A DNA stretch of 14,444 bases from an uncultured Clostridia bacterium (GCA_934500865.1 CAKSUD010000042.1:1-14444); one strand, 5' to 3'. Positions 1 to 6,838 are shown, counted from the first letter of the stretch. Program-made: numbers and translations. Notes: generated by a model from the letters alone, not told the origin.

Positions 1-1089
1 GATGGTCTTTCTCAGTGGTACAACTATGATGGAAATGATGTTAATGGATACTTTGACTGTACAGATGTTGGCTCGTATACGCTGATGGTTGAATCCAGAA
101 ATGACTCTACCGGAGAAACTTTCCAGTATGGGATGAATTTCGAGGTAGTAGATACTACAACTGGTGGAGACTTATATGCGTATTATATGCTTGGTGTCTG
201 GGACGGTGTAGTAGGTGTAAGCAAGGGCTTATGGACAAATGTTACGCACCCAATCGACACAATAAAGTCGACTGCTAGCGGAATGCTTTTCCTTACAAAG
301 GCTTTGACTCCTTGGGGTGGCGAAGAAAGACAGGCAATTTTTGATCTTTGGAAAACAGCATTTTGTGAAACACTAAACAATGTGGCTATTAAGGAAGCAA
401 AGGAAACAGCAAGAGCATATGGTAAGTTCATGGGAGAAGTCGCGGCTACTGTATTAATTACAGTAGGCGTGGATAAAGGTTTAACAGCATTAAAAGAAGC
501 TGCAAAAAGTGGAAAACTCGGTAAGGTTGGAACAGCATGTATTAAGGCGCAAGATAAGGCGGATGACTTTATCAATGAGACAATAGCTATTACAAATAAT
601 AAAATGATAGCCGATAAAGCATTAGAGAACATTGATGATGTGATAAGAAAAGCTGACGATACATTTGACTACCAAAGTCTTGCCAAAACGGTAGCGGATA
701 GTTATGGTGATGCTCTAAAACCTGTAGGACTAATTGATGAACTCGCTGAATGTGGAGAGAAAGTAACTATGGATAAGGTAATCGCGGTGATGAAAGACCA
801 AAGCGGAAAACTGATATGGCTTGAACAAGGACACAAAGATACTGCTGGTTTGTGGCACATACTGGCGAGACATAGTAATGACTTTTTAAATAAAGGAATA
901 TCTATTAAGGATGTGCCTAGCTTTATAACTGATGTGATTCAAAATGGAAATTTGGTAAAAGAAGTTGCAGAAAAAGGTGAAAGAACTTATAAGGTAATCT
1001 ATAGTAATGGTAAGGAAGGATTATTTAGGGTAATAGTTGGAAAGGATGGTTTTATAGTTACCGCTCATCCTAAAAGAGTTAAGAGGTGA
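1..1089 (+). CDS. Polymorphic toxin C-terminal part, predicted BECR-fold RNase (5' truncated)
   Basis: The reading frame is open from the first base, so this is the last 362 residues of a larger protein; the ATG at 85 is internal. Residues about 1-50 (DVGSYTLMVES and following) look like the end of a beta-sandwich or Ig-like repeat. Residues about 55-160 are a helical, partly hydrophobic stretch with GVWDGVVGV and THPIDT, typical of pre-toxin regions in secreted Gram-positive toxins. Residues about 268-362 look like a BECR-type (Barnase-EndoU-ColicinE5/D-RelE) nuclease: WHILARH at 285-291 with candidate catalytic His286, Arg290 and His291, then a beta-rich tail with a YKVIYSNGKEG strand and FIVTAHP near the end. 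Inference: a contact-dependent or secreted RNase toxin. The family call rests on recalled motif shape, not on a search. The next gene starts 4 nt after the stop, as expected of a toxin-immunity pair. Confidence 0.65.
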   Translation, partial: DGLSQWYNYDGNDVNGYFDCTDVGSYTLMVESRNDSTGETFQYGMNFEVVDTTTGGDLYAYYMLGVWDGVVGVSKGLWTNVTHPIDTIKSTASGMLFLTKALTPWGGEERQAIFDLWKTAFCETLNNVAIKEAKETARAYGKFMGEVAATVLITVGVDKGLTALKEAAKSGKLGKVGTACIKAQDKADDFINETIAITNNKMIADKALENIDDVIRKADDTFDYQSLAKTVADSYGDALKPVGLIDELAECGEKVTMDKVIAVMKDQSGKLIWLEQGHKDTAGLWHILARHSNDFLNKGISIKDVPSFITDVIQNGNLVKEVAEKGERTYKVIYSNGKEGLFRVIVGKDGFIVTAHPKRVKR

Positions 1090-1093
1090 TATC

Positions 1094-1414
1094 ATGAAAA
1101 CGATAACATTTTTCTTCGACTATACAGAAGATCCTGTATGGTATCGAGAAGATGAAACAGAAATAAAAGACAATGGTTTGCCACCAATATGTGAAGACAA
1201 TGAGGAATTAAAGAGCATGATGGACGAGTTGGTGGAAGAATACGTAGGACTATTCATTAATAACATACATGAATTTAGGTATGTTGGGTTTGAAGATGAA
1301 GAGTCTAAGGCAAAGTTCTGTGAGAAGGTAAATAAGTTTATAACGCTTCTTAGAGAACAGGTAGAACCGGAATACACATACATAAAAACAAACTGGGAAT
1401 CTGATTTTGAATAA
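1094..1414 (+). CDS. Probable immunity protein of the upstream toxin (acidic, 106 aa)
   Basis: I do not recognise a family. The protein is 106 residues, strongly acidic, and has no signal peptide or membrane segment, so it is probably cytoplasmic. Its Shine-Dalgarno (GAGGTGA, 1083-1089) overlaps the toxin stop codon and its ATG follows by 4 nt, which points to co-translation. A small acidic protein directly behind a toxin whose C-terminus is basic (HPKRVKR) is the usual immunity arrangement, where the partner blocks the nuclease active site. The immunity role is inferred from position and charge alone. A terminator follows 10 nt downstream and closes the unit. Confidence 0.6.
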   Translation: MKTITFFFDYTEDPVWYREDETEIKDNGLPPICEDNEELKSMMDELVEEYVGLFINNIHEFRYVGFEDEESKAKFCEKVNKFITLLREQVEPEYTYIKTNWESDFE

Positions 1415-1424
1415 CTAAGAAATA

Positions 1425-1451
1425 GCTCGGCGGAAGCCGGGCTTTTCTTTT
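1425..1451 (+). terminator. Rho-independent terminator after the toxin/immunity pair
   Basis: GCTCGGC (1425-1431) pairs with GCCGGGC (1436-1442) over 7 bp with one G-U, around a GGAA tetraloop. A T-rich tract (TTTTCTTTT) follows directly. Confidence 0.85.
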
Positions 1452-1462
1452 GGAATTGAATG

Positions 1463-1491
1463 TTGACTACTTTGACGAATGTTGATATGCT
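1463..1491 (+). promoter_or_regulatory. Predicted sigma-A promoter for the second small gene
   Basis: TTGACT (1463-1468), a 17-nt spacer, then TATGCT (1486-1491). It sits between the terminator and the ATG at 1518, which would leave a short 5' UTR of about 20 nt. The -35 box matches five of six consensus bases and the -10 four of six. Confidence 0.55.
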
Positions 1492-1517
1492 TAAAAATGA
1501 AAGTAGAGGTAATAATT

Positions 1518-1952
1518 ATGGAACCTGATTTTAAAGCACCGATAATTCCTTTAGAGGGATTAGGCGGAATAAAACTATATAGCAAGCTTAATGACTTAAA
1601 GGAAGCGTTGGCATTAAAAGATGAAGAACGTCATATTGGATTTGACCAAGTACACTATACGCTCCAAGGGAAAATAGGCTTGGTATTTAATATCAAGAAT
1701 GAAAAACTTATGATAATTTCAGCAAAAAATGGCTATGAAGGAAAGCTATATGGGAAAATAGGGTTGGGAACATTAGAAGAAGAGTTGTTGCAACTATGTC
1801 CAAATTTCGTCTACGAAGAGTTTGAAGAAATTTGGGTAGACTATGAGAACTGCATTTCTATTGTAACAGATCCTGAAACCAGTGAAATTATTAAAATAAA
1901 CCTATTTTTACCAGAAACTAAGTTGCCAGATTTCGATGAGGGCAACTGGTAA
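1518..1952 (+). CDS. Small acidic protein, possible second (orphan) immunity protein
   Basis: The protein is 144 residues, soluble and acidic, with no signal peptide. I do not recognise a family with confidence. The N-terminus (IPLEGLGGIKLYSKLNDLKEAL) has the LGGIKL-then-helix pattern seen in small immunity-like proteins of toxin loci; the middle is predicted beta strands (VHYTLQGKIGLVFNI, KLMIISAK). The ATG at 1518 is preferred because GAGGT (1506-1510) lies 7 nt upstream and because the earlier in-frame ATG at 1479 lies inside the predicted promoter. It is separated from the toxin pair by a terminator and has its own promoter, so it could be expressed without the toxin, as expected of an orphan immunity gene. 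That role is inference from context. Confidence 0.5.
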   Translation: MEPDFKAPIIPLEGLGGIKLYSKLNDLKEALALKDEERHIGFDQVHYTLQGKIGLVFNIKNEKLMIISAKNGYEGKLYGKIGLGTLEEELLQLCPNFVYEEFEEIWVDYENCISIVTDPETSEIIKINLFLPETKLPDFDEGNW

Positions 1953-2046
1953 GTAAAAAAGAGGGGAGGCTAATTCACACATTTTGACTATGAATAGATT
2001 TGCAGATTTAAATAATAATTTTTTCCAACTTTTTTATCAAAAACTA

Positions 2047-2075
2047 TTGCCAAATGTTGCATTATGGTGTAAAAT
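2047..2075 (+). promoter_or_regulatory. Predicted main promoter of the S10-spc ribosomal cluster
   Basis: TTGCCA (2047-2052), exactly 17 nt, then TAAAAT (2070-2075), with an AT-rich tract upstream (about 2012-2046). Transcription would start near 2082, leaving a leader of about 280 nt before rpsJ. A weaker candidate pair lies upstream: TTGACT at 1984-1989 with TTAAAT at 2008-2013. Confidence 0.65.
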
Positions 2076-2081
2076 AGTTAA

Positions 2082-2363
2082 TGTTGTGACAGATACGCGT
2101 TGAAGCGAAAAGTGGCGCAAACCGCTCAAAAATCGGCGGTAAGGTGGGAATTTTCGTGGAGCATGTCCGATTTTAAACCGGGCGACAAGCTGAAGATTTT
2201 AAAGATTTAACTGTAAGGTTTCATTCTTTTGGATTTTACCCGGGATGTGGGCTGTTTAAAAGTCCAGTTTTATTGTCTCGGGTTTTTAAATGTAAGTTTA
2301 TGAAACACCAGGAGACGTTGTTAGGCTTGACGCTACATTATCAAACAAAAAGGAGGAATTGAT
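2082..2363 (+). promoter_or_regulatory. Long, potentially structured 5' leader of the S10 operon
   Basis: About 280 nt separate the predicted start site from rpsJ. Visible pairings are: TTGAaGCG (2100-2107) with CGCTCAA (2123-2129), one bulged A; AAAATCGG (2129-2136) with CCGATTTT (2167-2174), 8 bp; ACCCGGG (2238-2244) with CTCGGGT (2277-2283), 7 bp with one G-U, followed by only four extra Ts (2284-2287); AATGTA (2289-2294) with TACATT (2334-2339). CCGGG (2178-2182) could instead pair with CCCGG (2239-2243) and so break the third stem, an attenuator-like choice. Ribosomal operon leaders often carry autoregulatory binding sites. I do not recognise a named motif here, so regulation is inference. 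Confidence 0.5.
2300..2362 (+). other. Possible upstream leader ORF (20 codons) abutting rpsJ
   Basis: ATG at 2300 opens a 20-codon frame (MKHQETLLGL..., ending TKRRN) whose TGA (2360-2362) lies one base before the rpsJ GTG (2364). The rpsJ Shine-Dalgarno forms its AGG AGG codons. No good Shine-Dalgarno precedes the ATG, so translation is doubtful. Confidence 0.2.
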
Positions 2364-2681
2364 GTGACAAGTAACAGCGAAAAAATCAGAATCAGATTGA
2401 AGGCTTACGAACATCAAGTATTAGATCTTTCTGCAGCAAAGATTATTGATACTGCAAAGAGAACAGGAGCAAAAATTTCAGGACCTATTCCACTTCCAAC
2501 AGAGAAGGAAATAGTAACAATCTTGAAATCTCCACACAAATACAAAGATTCGAGAGAACAATTTGAAATGAGAACACATAAGAGACTTATTGATGTTCTT
2601 TACCCAACTCAAAAGACTATGGAAGCGTTGACAAAGTTAGATTTACCTGCCGGCGTAGAAATCGAAGTAAAAGTTCAATAA
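2364..2681 (+). CDS. rpsJ: 30S ribosomal protein S10 (NusE)
   Basis: S10 sits in the 30S head; as NusE it also binds NusB in transcription antitermination. The 105-residue product has the usual S10 length and the conserved block from about residue 50 (SPHKYKDSREQFEMRTHKR) and KIRIRLKAY near the N-terminus. The start is GTG: AGGAGGAA at 2351-2358 lies about 7 nt upstream. An ATG at 2362 overlaps the GTG but is followed at once by TGA. It is the first gene of the cluster, behind a long leader, and is followed by a 94-nt gap with two hairpins. Confidence 0.97.
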   Translation: MTSNSEKIRIRLKAYEHQVLDLSAAKIIDTAKRTGAKISGPIPLPTEKEIVTILKSPHKYKDSREQFEMRTHKRLIDVLYPTQKTMEALTKLDLPAGVEIEVKVQ

Positions 2682-2697
2682 GAGTTGTAGCAACGTA

Positions 2698-2751
2698 GGA
2701 AAAGCAAATTTTTTAGAATGCTTTCCCGGTCAAGTTCACGGAAAGGTGAAC
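2698..2751 (+). promoter_or_regulatory. Two hairpins in the rpsJ-rplC gap
   Basis: Hairpin 1: GGAAAAGCA (2698-2706) pairs with TGCTTTCC (2719-2726) with one bulged A. Hairpin 2: GTTCAC (2734-2739) pairs with GTGAAC (2746-2751) around GGAAAG. Neither has a T-tract, so they are not terminators. They may affect RNA stability or access to the rplC start at 2776. Confidence 0.45.
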
Positions 2752-2775
2752 CAATAACCTAAGGAGGAGAAAAAA

Positions 2776-3408
2776 ATGAAAAAAGGTATTTTAGCTAAGA
2801 AGGTTGGAATGACTCAAATTTTCTTAGAAGATGGAAAAATGCTTCCTGTAACAGTTTTAGAAGCAGGTCCATGCACAGTTATCCAAAAGAAAACAGTTGA
2901 AACTGATGGATATAATGCTGTAAAAGTAGCTTTTGGAGAAATTCGCGAAAAGTTAGTTAATAAAGCTAAAAAAGGTGAATTTGCTAAGGCTAATGTAGAA
3001 GTAAAGAGATATGTAAAAGAACTTAGACTTGAAGATGTAGCTAACTTAAACGTTGGAGACGAAATCAAGGTTGATGTTTTTGCAGCCGGAGATGCTATTG
3101 ACGCCAGTGGTGTTACAAAGGGTCACGGATTTGCAGGTGTTATCAAGAGACACGGTTCACACAGAGGACCTATGGCTCACGGTTCTATGTATCATAGACG
3201 TCCAGGTTCAATGGGTGCTCACTCAGATCCAGGTAGAGTATTCAAGGGTAAGAAATTACCAGGACATATGGGTAGCGAAAACGTAACTATTATTAACTTA
3301 GACGTAGTTAAAGTTGATACAGACAAGAATCTTTTATTTGTAAAGGGTAGTGTTCCTGGAGCAAAAGGAAGCCTACTTTGCTTAAGAGATTCTGTAAAGA
3401 ACAAGTAA
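2776..3408 (+). CDS. rplC: 50S ribosomal protein L3
   Basis: L3 is an early 50S assembly protein whose loop reaches toward the peptidyl transferase centre. The product is 210 residues, normal for bacteria. It begins MKKGILAKKVGMTQIF, the standard L3 N-terminus. The long central extension carries RHGSHRGPMAHGS, YHRRPGSMGAHSDPGRVFKG and KKLPGHMG, all hallmark L3 motifs (residues about 125-172). AAGGAGGA at 2761-2768 precedes the ATG at normal spacing. rplD follows after 16 nt. Confidence 0.98.
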   Translation: MKKGILAKKVGMTQIFLEDGKMLPVTVLEAGPCTVIQKKTVETDGYNAVKVAFGEIREKLVNKAKKGEFAKANVEVKRYVKELRLEDVANLNVGDEIKVDVFAAGDAIDASGVTKGHGFAGVIKRHGSHRGPMAHGSMYHRRPGSMGAHSDPGRVFKGKKLPGHMGSENVTIINLDVVKVDTDKNLLFVKGSVPGAKGSLLCLRDSVKNK

Positions 3409-3424
3409 GGAAGGAGGATAAACA

Positions 3425-4048
3425 ATGCCTAAGATGGATTTATATAACGTAAGCGGAAAAGTAGTTGGAAACATCGAATTAAAAGATGAAATTTTCAATG
3501 CTGAAATTAATACAGATGCTATGTATTTAGCTGTAGAAAGTTATCTTGCTAATCAAAGACAAGGAACACAATCTACAAAGACTAGATCAGAAGTTAGCGG
3601 TGGTGGCGTAAAGCCTTGGAAACAAAAAGGTACAGGTCGTGCACGTCAAGGAAGTATTCGTGCTCCACAATGGATTAAGGGTGGTATCGCTCTTGGACCT
3701 AAGCCTAGAACATATACAATAAAACTTAACAAGAAAGTTAAGAGAGTTGCATTAAGATCTGCTCTAAGTTCTAAAGTTGCTGAGAATAACATCATCGTAT
3801 TAGATGAAATTAATTTCTCTGAAATCAAAACAAAGAACATGGTAGAAGTTCTTAAAAACTTAAATCTTGATACTAATGCACTAATCGTATTAGGTGACAA
3901 GAATGAAAACGTAGTAAGATCTGCAAAGAATCTTCCTAATGTTAAGACAGCATATGTTAATACTATTAATGTTTATGACATTGTTAAGTATAACAAGTTT
4001 ATCGTAACTCAAGATGCAGCTCACAAAATTGAGGAGGTGTATGCATAA
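3425..4048 (+). CDS. rplD: 50S ribosomal protein L4
   Basis: L4 binds 23S rRNA domain I, lines the exit tunnel with its loop and, in Gammaproteobacteria, autoregulates the S10 operon. The product is 207 residues, typical. The tunnel loop is recognisable at about residues 45-95: TRSEVSGGGVKPWKQKGTG, RARQGS, then RAPQWIKGGIALGPKPR. The C-terminal domain has the ALIVLGDKNENVVRSAKNLP and later VYDIVKYNKFIVTQDA segments. GGAGGAT precedes the ATG. The TAA stop overlaps the rplW ATG by one base (TAATG), so L4 and L23 are probably translationally coupled. Confidence 0.98.
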   Translation: MPKMDLYNVSGKVVGNIELKDEIFNAEINTDAMYLAVESYLANQRQGTQSTKTRSEVSGGGVKPWKQKGTGRARQGSIRAPQWIKGGIALGPKPRTYTIKLNKKVKRVALRSALSSKVAENNIIVLDEINFSEIKTKNMVEVLKNLNLDTNALIVLGDKNENVVRSAKNLPNVKTAYVNTINVYDIVKYNKFIVTQDAAHKIEEVYA

Positions 4049-4398
4049 TGACAGCACAAGATATCATTATTAAACCTATCATTACTGAAAAAAGTAGTGT
4101 TGCAATGGCTGAAGGAAAATACACTTTTAGAGTTGCAAATAGTGCTTCAAAAACAGCAGTTAAGAAGGCTGTTGAAGAATTATTTAATGTAAAAGTTGTT
4201 TCTGTTAATACAGTAAGTATGCCTGGTAAGGAAAAGAGAATGGGTGTTCATTCTGGAAAAACTCCTGATTGGAAGAAAGCAATCGTAAAGATTGATACAA
4301 ACCCTTCTGAAGAAACTTACTTAGAAAAAGGCGGAAAAGCTACTACAACAAGTAAGAAATATAACACTGAAATTGCTGACTTCAACCCACAAGTTTAG
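4048..4398 (+). CDS. rplW: 50S ribosomal protein L23 with C-terminal extension
   Basis: L23 sits at the exit tunnel mouth and is the docking site for trigger factor and SRP. The core is clear: DIIIKPIITEKS near the N-terminus, YTFRVANSASKTAVKKAVEE, then KVVSVNT and SGKTPDWKKAIVKID (about residues 70-85). The product is 116 residues where about 95-100 is usual; the extra residues are a C-terminal tail (from about residue 95, EKGGKATTTSKKYNTEI). The Shine-Dalgarno GAGGAGGT (4031-4038) is inside the end of rplD. The stop is TAG and a 68-nt gap with a hairpin follows. Confidence 0.97.
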   Translation: MTAQDIIIKPIITEKSSVAMAEGKYTFRVANSASKTAVKKAVEELFNVKVVSVNTVSMPGKEKRMGVHSGKTPDWKKAIVKIDTNPSEETYLEKGGKATTTSKKYNTEIADFNPQV

Positions 4399-4416
4399 TC
4401 TTAGCAATGTATGTAT

Positions 4417-4433
4417 AGAATCTTAGTGGTTCT
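4417..4433 (+). promoter_or_regulatory. Hairpin in the rplW-rplB gap
   Basis: AGAATC (4417-4422) pairs with GGTTCT (4428-4433), 6 bp with one U-G, around a 5-nt loop (TTAGT). No T-tract follows. Confidence 0.35.
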
Positions 4434-4466
4434 GCAAAACAAATTAGAAATGGAGTGAAATACACA

Positions 4467-5300
4467 ATGGGTATTAAAAAATATAATCCTACTACTCCTT
4501 CAAGACGTGGTATGACAGTGTCTACTTTCGAAGAAATTACAAAGAAGACTCCTGAAAAGTCTCTTCTTGCTCCACTTAACAAAAAAGGTGGAAGAAACTC
4601 TTACGGAAGAATCACAGTTAGACATATCGGTGGAGGAAATAAAACAAAATATAGAGTAATTGATTTCAAGAGAAATAAAGATGGAATGAATGCAACAGTT
4701 ATTGGTATCGAATATGATCCAAACAGAAGTGCAAACATCGCTTTACTTGAATATGAAGATAAGGAAAGAAGATATATCTTAGCTCCTATCGGATTAAAAG
4801 ATGGAGATACAGTTCGTTCAGGTGCTGATGCTGATATCAAGCCAGGAAACGCACTTCCTATCGAAAACATCCCAGTTGGTACTATGGTACACAACATTGA
4901 AATGAAACCTGGTAAGGGTGGACAAATTGCAAGATCTGCTGGACTTGCTGCTCAAATCATGGCTAAAGAAGGAGAATATGCACACTTAAGATTACCTTCT
5001 GGAGAAATGAGATTAATAGCTGTTAAGTGTAAAGCTACTGTTGGTGAAGTTGGAAACGCTGATTACGAAAACGTTCACCTTGGTAAAGCTGGTAAATCAA
5101 GAAACTTAGGTATCAAACCTGCAGTTCGTGGTGCAGTTATGAACCCTAATGATCACCCACATGGTGGTGGTGAAGGTAAGTCTCCAGTTGGACACGCAGG
5201 ACCACTTACTCCTTGGGGTAAACCAGCTCTTGGTTACAAGACAAGAAATAAGAAGAATCCTTCTAACAAGTATATTGTTAAGAGAAGAAACGGTCGCTAA
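4467..5300 (+). CDS. rplB: 50S ribosomal protein L2
   Basis: L2 is a core 50S protein needed for subunit association and the peptidyl transferase region. From the ATG at 4467 the product is 277 residues, the usual length, starting MGIKKYNPTTPSRRG. An in-frame GTG at 4455 would add four residues but lies within the Shine-Dalgarno GGAGTG (4452-4457), so 4467 is the better start. Motifs include GRNSYGRITVRHIGGGNK-type N-terminal RNA-binding sequence, KPGKGGQIARSAGLAAQ, and the C-terminal HPHGGGEGKSPVG, TPWGKPALGYKTR and KYIVKRR block containing the conserved histidine. Confidence 0.98.
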   Translation: MGIKKYNPTTPSRRGMTVSTFEEITKKTPEKSLLAPLNKKGGRNSYGRITVRHIGGGNKTKYRVIDFKRNKDGMNATVIGIEYDPNRSANIALLEYEDKERRYILAPIGLKDGDTVRSGADADIKPGNALPIENIPVGTMVHNIEMKPGKGGQIARSAGLAAQIMAKEGEYAHLRLPSGEMRLIAVKCKATVGEVGNADYENVHLGKAGKSRNLGIKPAVRGAVMNPNDHPHGGGEGKSPVGHAGPLTPWGKPALGYKTRNKKNPSNKYIVKRRNGR

Positions 5301-5333
5301 TTTCCGTACTAAATTAGTAATAATGTTAAAATG

Positions 5334-5351
5334 CTATTGCTAGTGCAATAG
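5334..5351 (+). promoter_or_regulatory. Perfect hairpin in the rplB-rpsS gap
   Basis: CTATTGC (5334-5340) pairs perfectly with GCAATAG (5345-5351) around TAGT. A second near-palindrome, TACTA-AAT-TAGTA, lies just upstream (about 5307-5319). No T-tract follows, so a structural or processing role is more likely than termination. Confidence 0.45.
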
Positions 5352-5377
5352 AAATAAACGAAAAGGAGTTGTTTAAT

Positions 5378-5671
5378 TTGAGTAGATCTCTAAAAAAAGG
5401 ACCTTTCGTTGCTGAAAGTTTAATGAAGAAAGTTCAAGAAATGAATAAAGCAAACGAAAAGAACGTAATAAAGACTTGGTCAAGATCTTCTACAATTTAT
5501 CCTAACATGGTAGGACATACAATCGCAGTACACGATGGAAGAAAACACGTGCCTGTATATATAACAGAAGAAATGATTGGACATAAATTGGGAGAATTTG
5601 CACCAACAAGAACATTTAAGGGTCATACAGACCGTGCTGCTAAATCTGCAGCTACTGCTGCTAAGAAGTAA
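5378..5671 (+). CDS. rpsS: 30S ribosomal protein S19
   Basis: S19 is in the 30S head, contacts S13 and helps bridge to the 50S. The start is inferred as TTG at 5378, which gives the invariant N-terminus (M)SRSLKKGPFV. AAGGAG (5363-5368) sits 9 nt upstream. An in-frame TTG at 5369 is too close to that Shine-Dalgarno. The product is 97 residues, slightly longer than usual because of an Ala/Lys-rich tail (AAKSAATAAKK). Motifs: KTWSRSSTIYPNMVGHTIAVHDG, then HKLGEFAPTRTFKGH. rplV follows after 19 nt. Confidence 0.97.
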   Translation: MSRSLKKGPFVAESLMKKVQEMNKANEKNVIKTWSRSSTIYPNMVGHTIAVHDGRKHVPVYITEEMIGHKLGEFAPTRTFKGHTDRAAKSAATAAKK

Positions 5672-5690
5672 TGAAAGGAGGAAATGAAAA

Positions 5691-6149
5691 ATGAGTACAA
5701 GAACAAAGGAAGAGATTCAAGAAATCTGGGCTGCAACAAATGCACCTCATACAAAAAGCAACAAACCTCCTAGACTTACTAAGAAAGAAAAGAAATTAAT
5801 CGGTGTTGGTAAGGACGAAGGAAGAGCTGTATTAAAATATGCTAGAATATCTTCAAGAAAAGTTAAAATAGTTGCTGACCTTATTAAAGGAAAGAGTGCT
5901 ATCGAAGCAATGAACATATTAAAGTTTACACCAAAGGCTGGTTCTTCTATTTTAGCTAAATTGTTAAAATCAGCTATGAGCAATGCTGAAAACAATAACA
6001 ATTTATCAGTTGATAATCTTGTAGTTTCTGAGTTATATGCTAACCAAGGACCTACAATGAAGAGATTAATGCCAAAAGCACAAGGTAGAGGTGCAAGAAT
6101 TCGTAAGAGAACTTGTCACATCACAGTAGTGCTAAGAGAAGCTAAATAA
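5691..6149 (+). CDS. rplV: 50S ribosomal protein L22 with long N-terminal extension
   Basis: L22 spans the 50S from the surface to the exit tunnel constriction, where its beta-hairpin lies. The product is 152 residues where about 110-115 is usual. Canonical L22 begins only near residue 47 (LKYARISSRKVKIVADLI). It continues with LKFTPKAGSSILAKLLKSA and NAENN, and the tunnel hairpin (GPTMKRLMPKAQGRGARIRKRTCHI) is intact. The first 45 residues (TRTKEEIQEIWAATNA, then a lysine-rich KKEKKLIGVGKDEGRA part) are an extension that would lie on the outer surface. AAAGGAGG (5674-5681) supports the ATG at 5691; no later in-frame start would give canonical length. Confidence 0.96.
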   Translation: MSTRTKEEIQEIWAATNAPHTKSNKPPRLTKKEKKLIGVGKDEGRAVLKYARISSRKVKIVADLIKGKSAIEAMNILKFTPKAGSSILAKLLKSAMSNAENNNNLSVDNLVVSELYANQGPTMKRLMPKAQGRGARIRKRTCHITVVLREAK

Positions 6150-6161
6150 GGAGGGTAAATC

Positions 6162-6836
6162 ATGGGACAAAAGACTCACCCACATGGTGTAAGAGTGGGC
6201 ATCATCAAAGATTGGAATTCTAAATGGTATGCAGATAAGAAAACATTTGGAGATAATCTTGTTGAAGATAATAAAATTCGTAAGTATGTAAAGAGTAAAT
6301 TATTTGTTGCCGGAGTTTCTGATATCGAAATTGAAAGAACAGCCGGAAAAGTTAAGGTTAAAGTTAATACTGCTAAGCCTGGTATCGTAATCGGTAAAGG
6401 CGGAGAATTAGTAGAAATTCTTCGTAAAGAATTAGAAAAGATTACAGGTAAAGAAGTTGCTATGGATATAATCGAAGTAAAGAATCCTGAAGTTAATGCT
6501 CAATTAGTAGCTGAAAACATCGCAGGACAAATTGAAAAGAGAGTAGCATTTAGACGTGCTATGAAACAAGCAATGTCTAGAGCAATGAAAATGGGAGCTA
6601 AGGGAATTAAGACTTCTGCTTCTGGTAGACTTGCTGGTGCTGAAATCGCAAGAACAGAACATTATCATGAAGGAACAATTCCTCTACAAACTTTAAGAGC
6701 TGATATTGATTATGGTTTCTATGAAGCTGATACAACATATGGTAAGATCGGTGTTAAGGTTTGGATTTATAAAGGTCAAGTGCTTCCTACAAATAAAAAC
6801 AAAAAAGTTGCAAAAAAAGCTGAGGGGGGCGAATAA
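6162..6836 (+). CDS. rpsC: 30S ribosomal protein S3
   Basis: S3 forms part of the mRNA entry channel and its helicase activity. The product is 224 residues, normal. It starts MGQKTHPHGVRVGI. The type II KH domain carries GIVIGKGGE (about residues 74-82), with the GXXG loop as GKGG. The C-terminal domain has RRAMKQAMSRAMKMGAKGIK, SGRLAGAEIARTE and the GKIGVKVWIYKGQVLP end. A lysine-rich tail closes the protein. AGGAGGGT lies before the ATG and rplP begins 2 nt after the stop. Confidence 0.98.
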   Translation: MGQKTHPHGVRVGIIKDWNSKWYADKKTFGDNLVEDNKIRKYVKSKLFVAGVSDIEIERTAGKVKVKVNTAKPGIVIGKGGELVEILRKELEKITGKEVAMDIIEVKNPEVNAQLVAENIAGQIEKRVAFRRAMKQAMSRAMKMGAKGIKTSASGRLAGAEIARTEHYHEGTIPLQTLRADIDYGFYEADTTYGKIGVKVWIYKGQVLPTNKNKKVAKKAEGGE

Positions 6837-6838
6837 TT

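Noticed and set aside
1..300. tRNA or rRNA genes anywhere in the window
   Set aside because: No cloverleaf, T-loop consensus or rRNA sequence was seen on either strand.
2238..2287. A true terminator in the S10 leader
   Set aside because: The closing stem is 7 bp, the loop between its arms is 32 nt and the T-run is short. It is at best a conditional attenuator, so it is not called a terminator.
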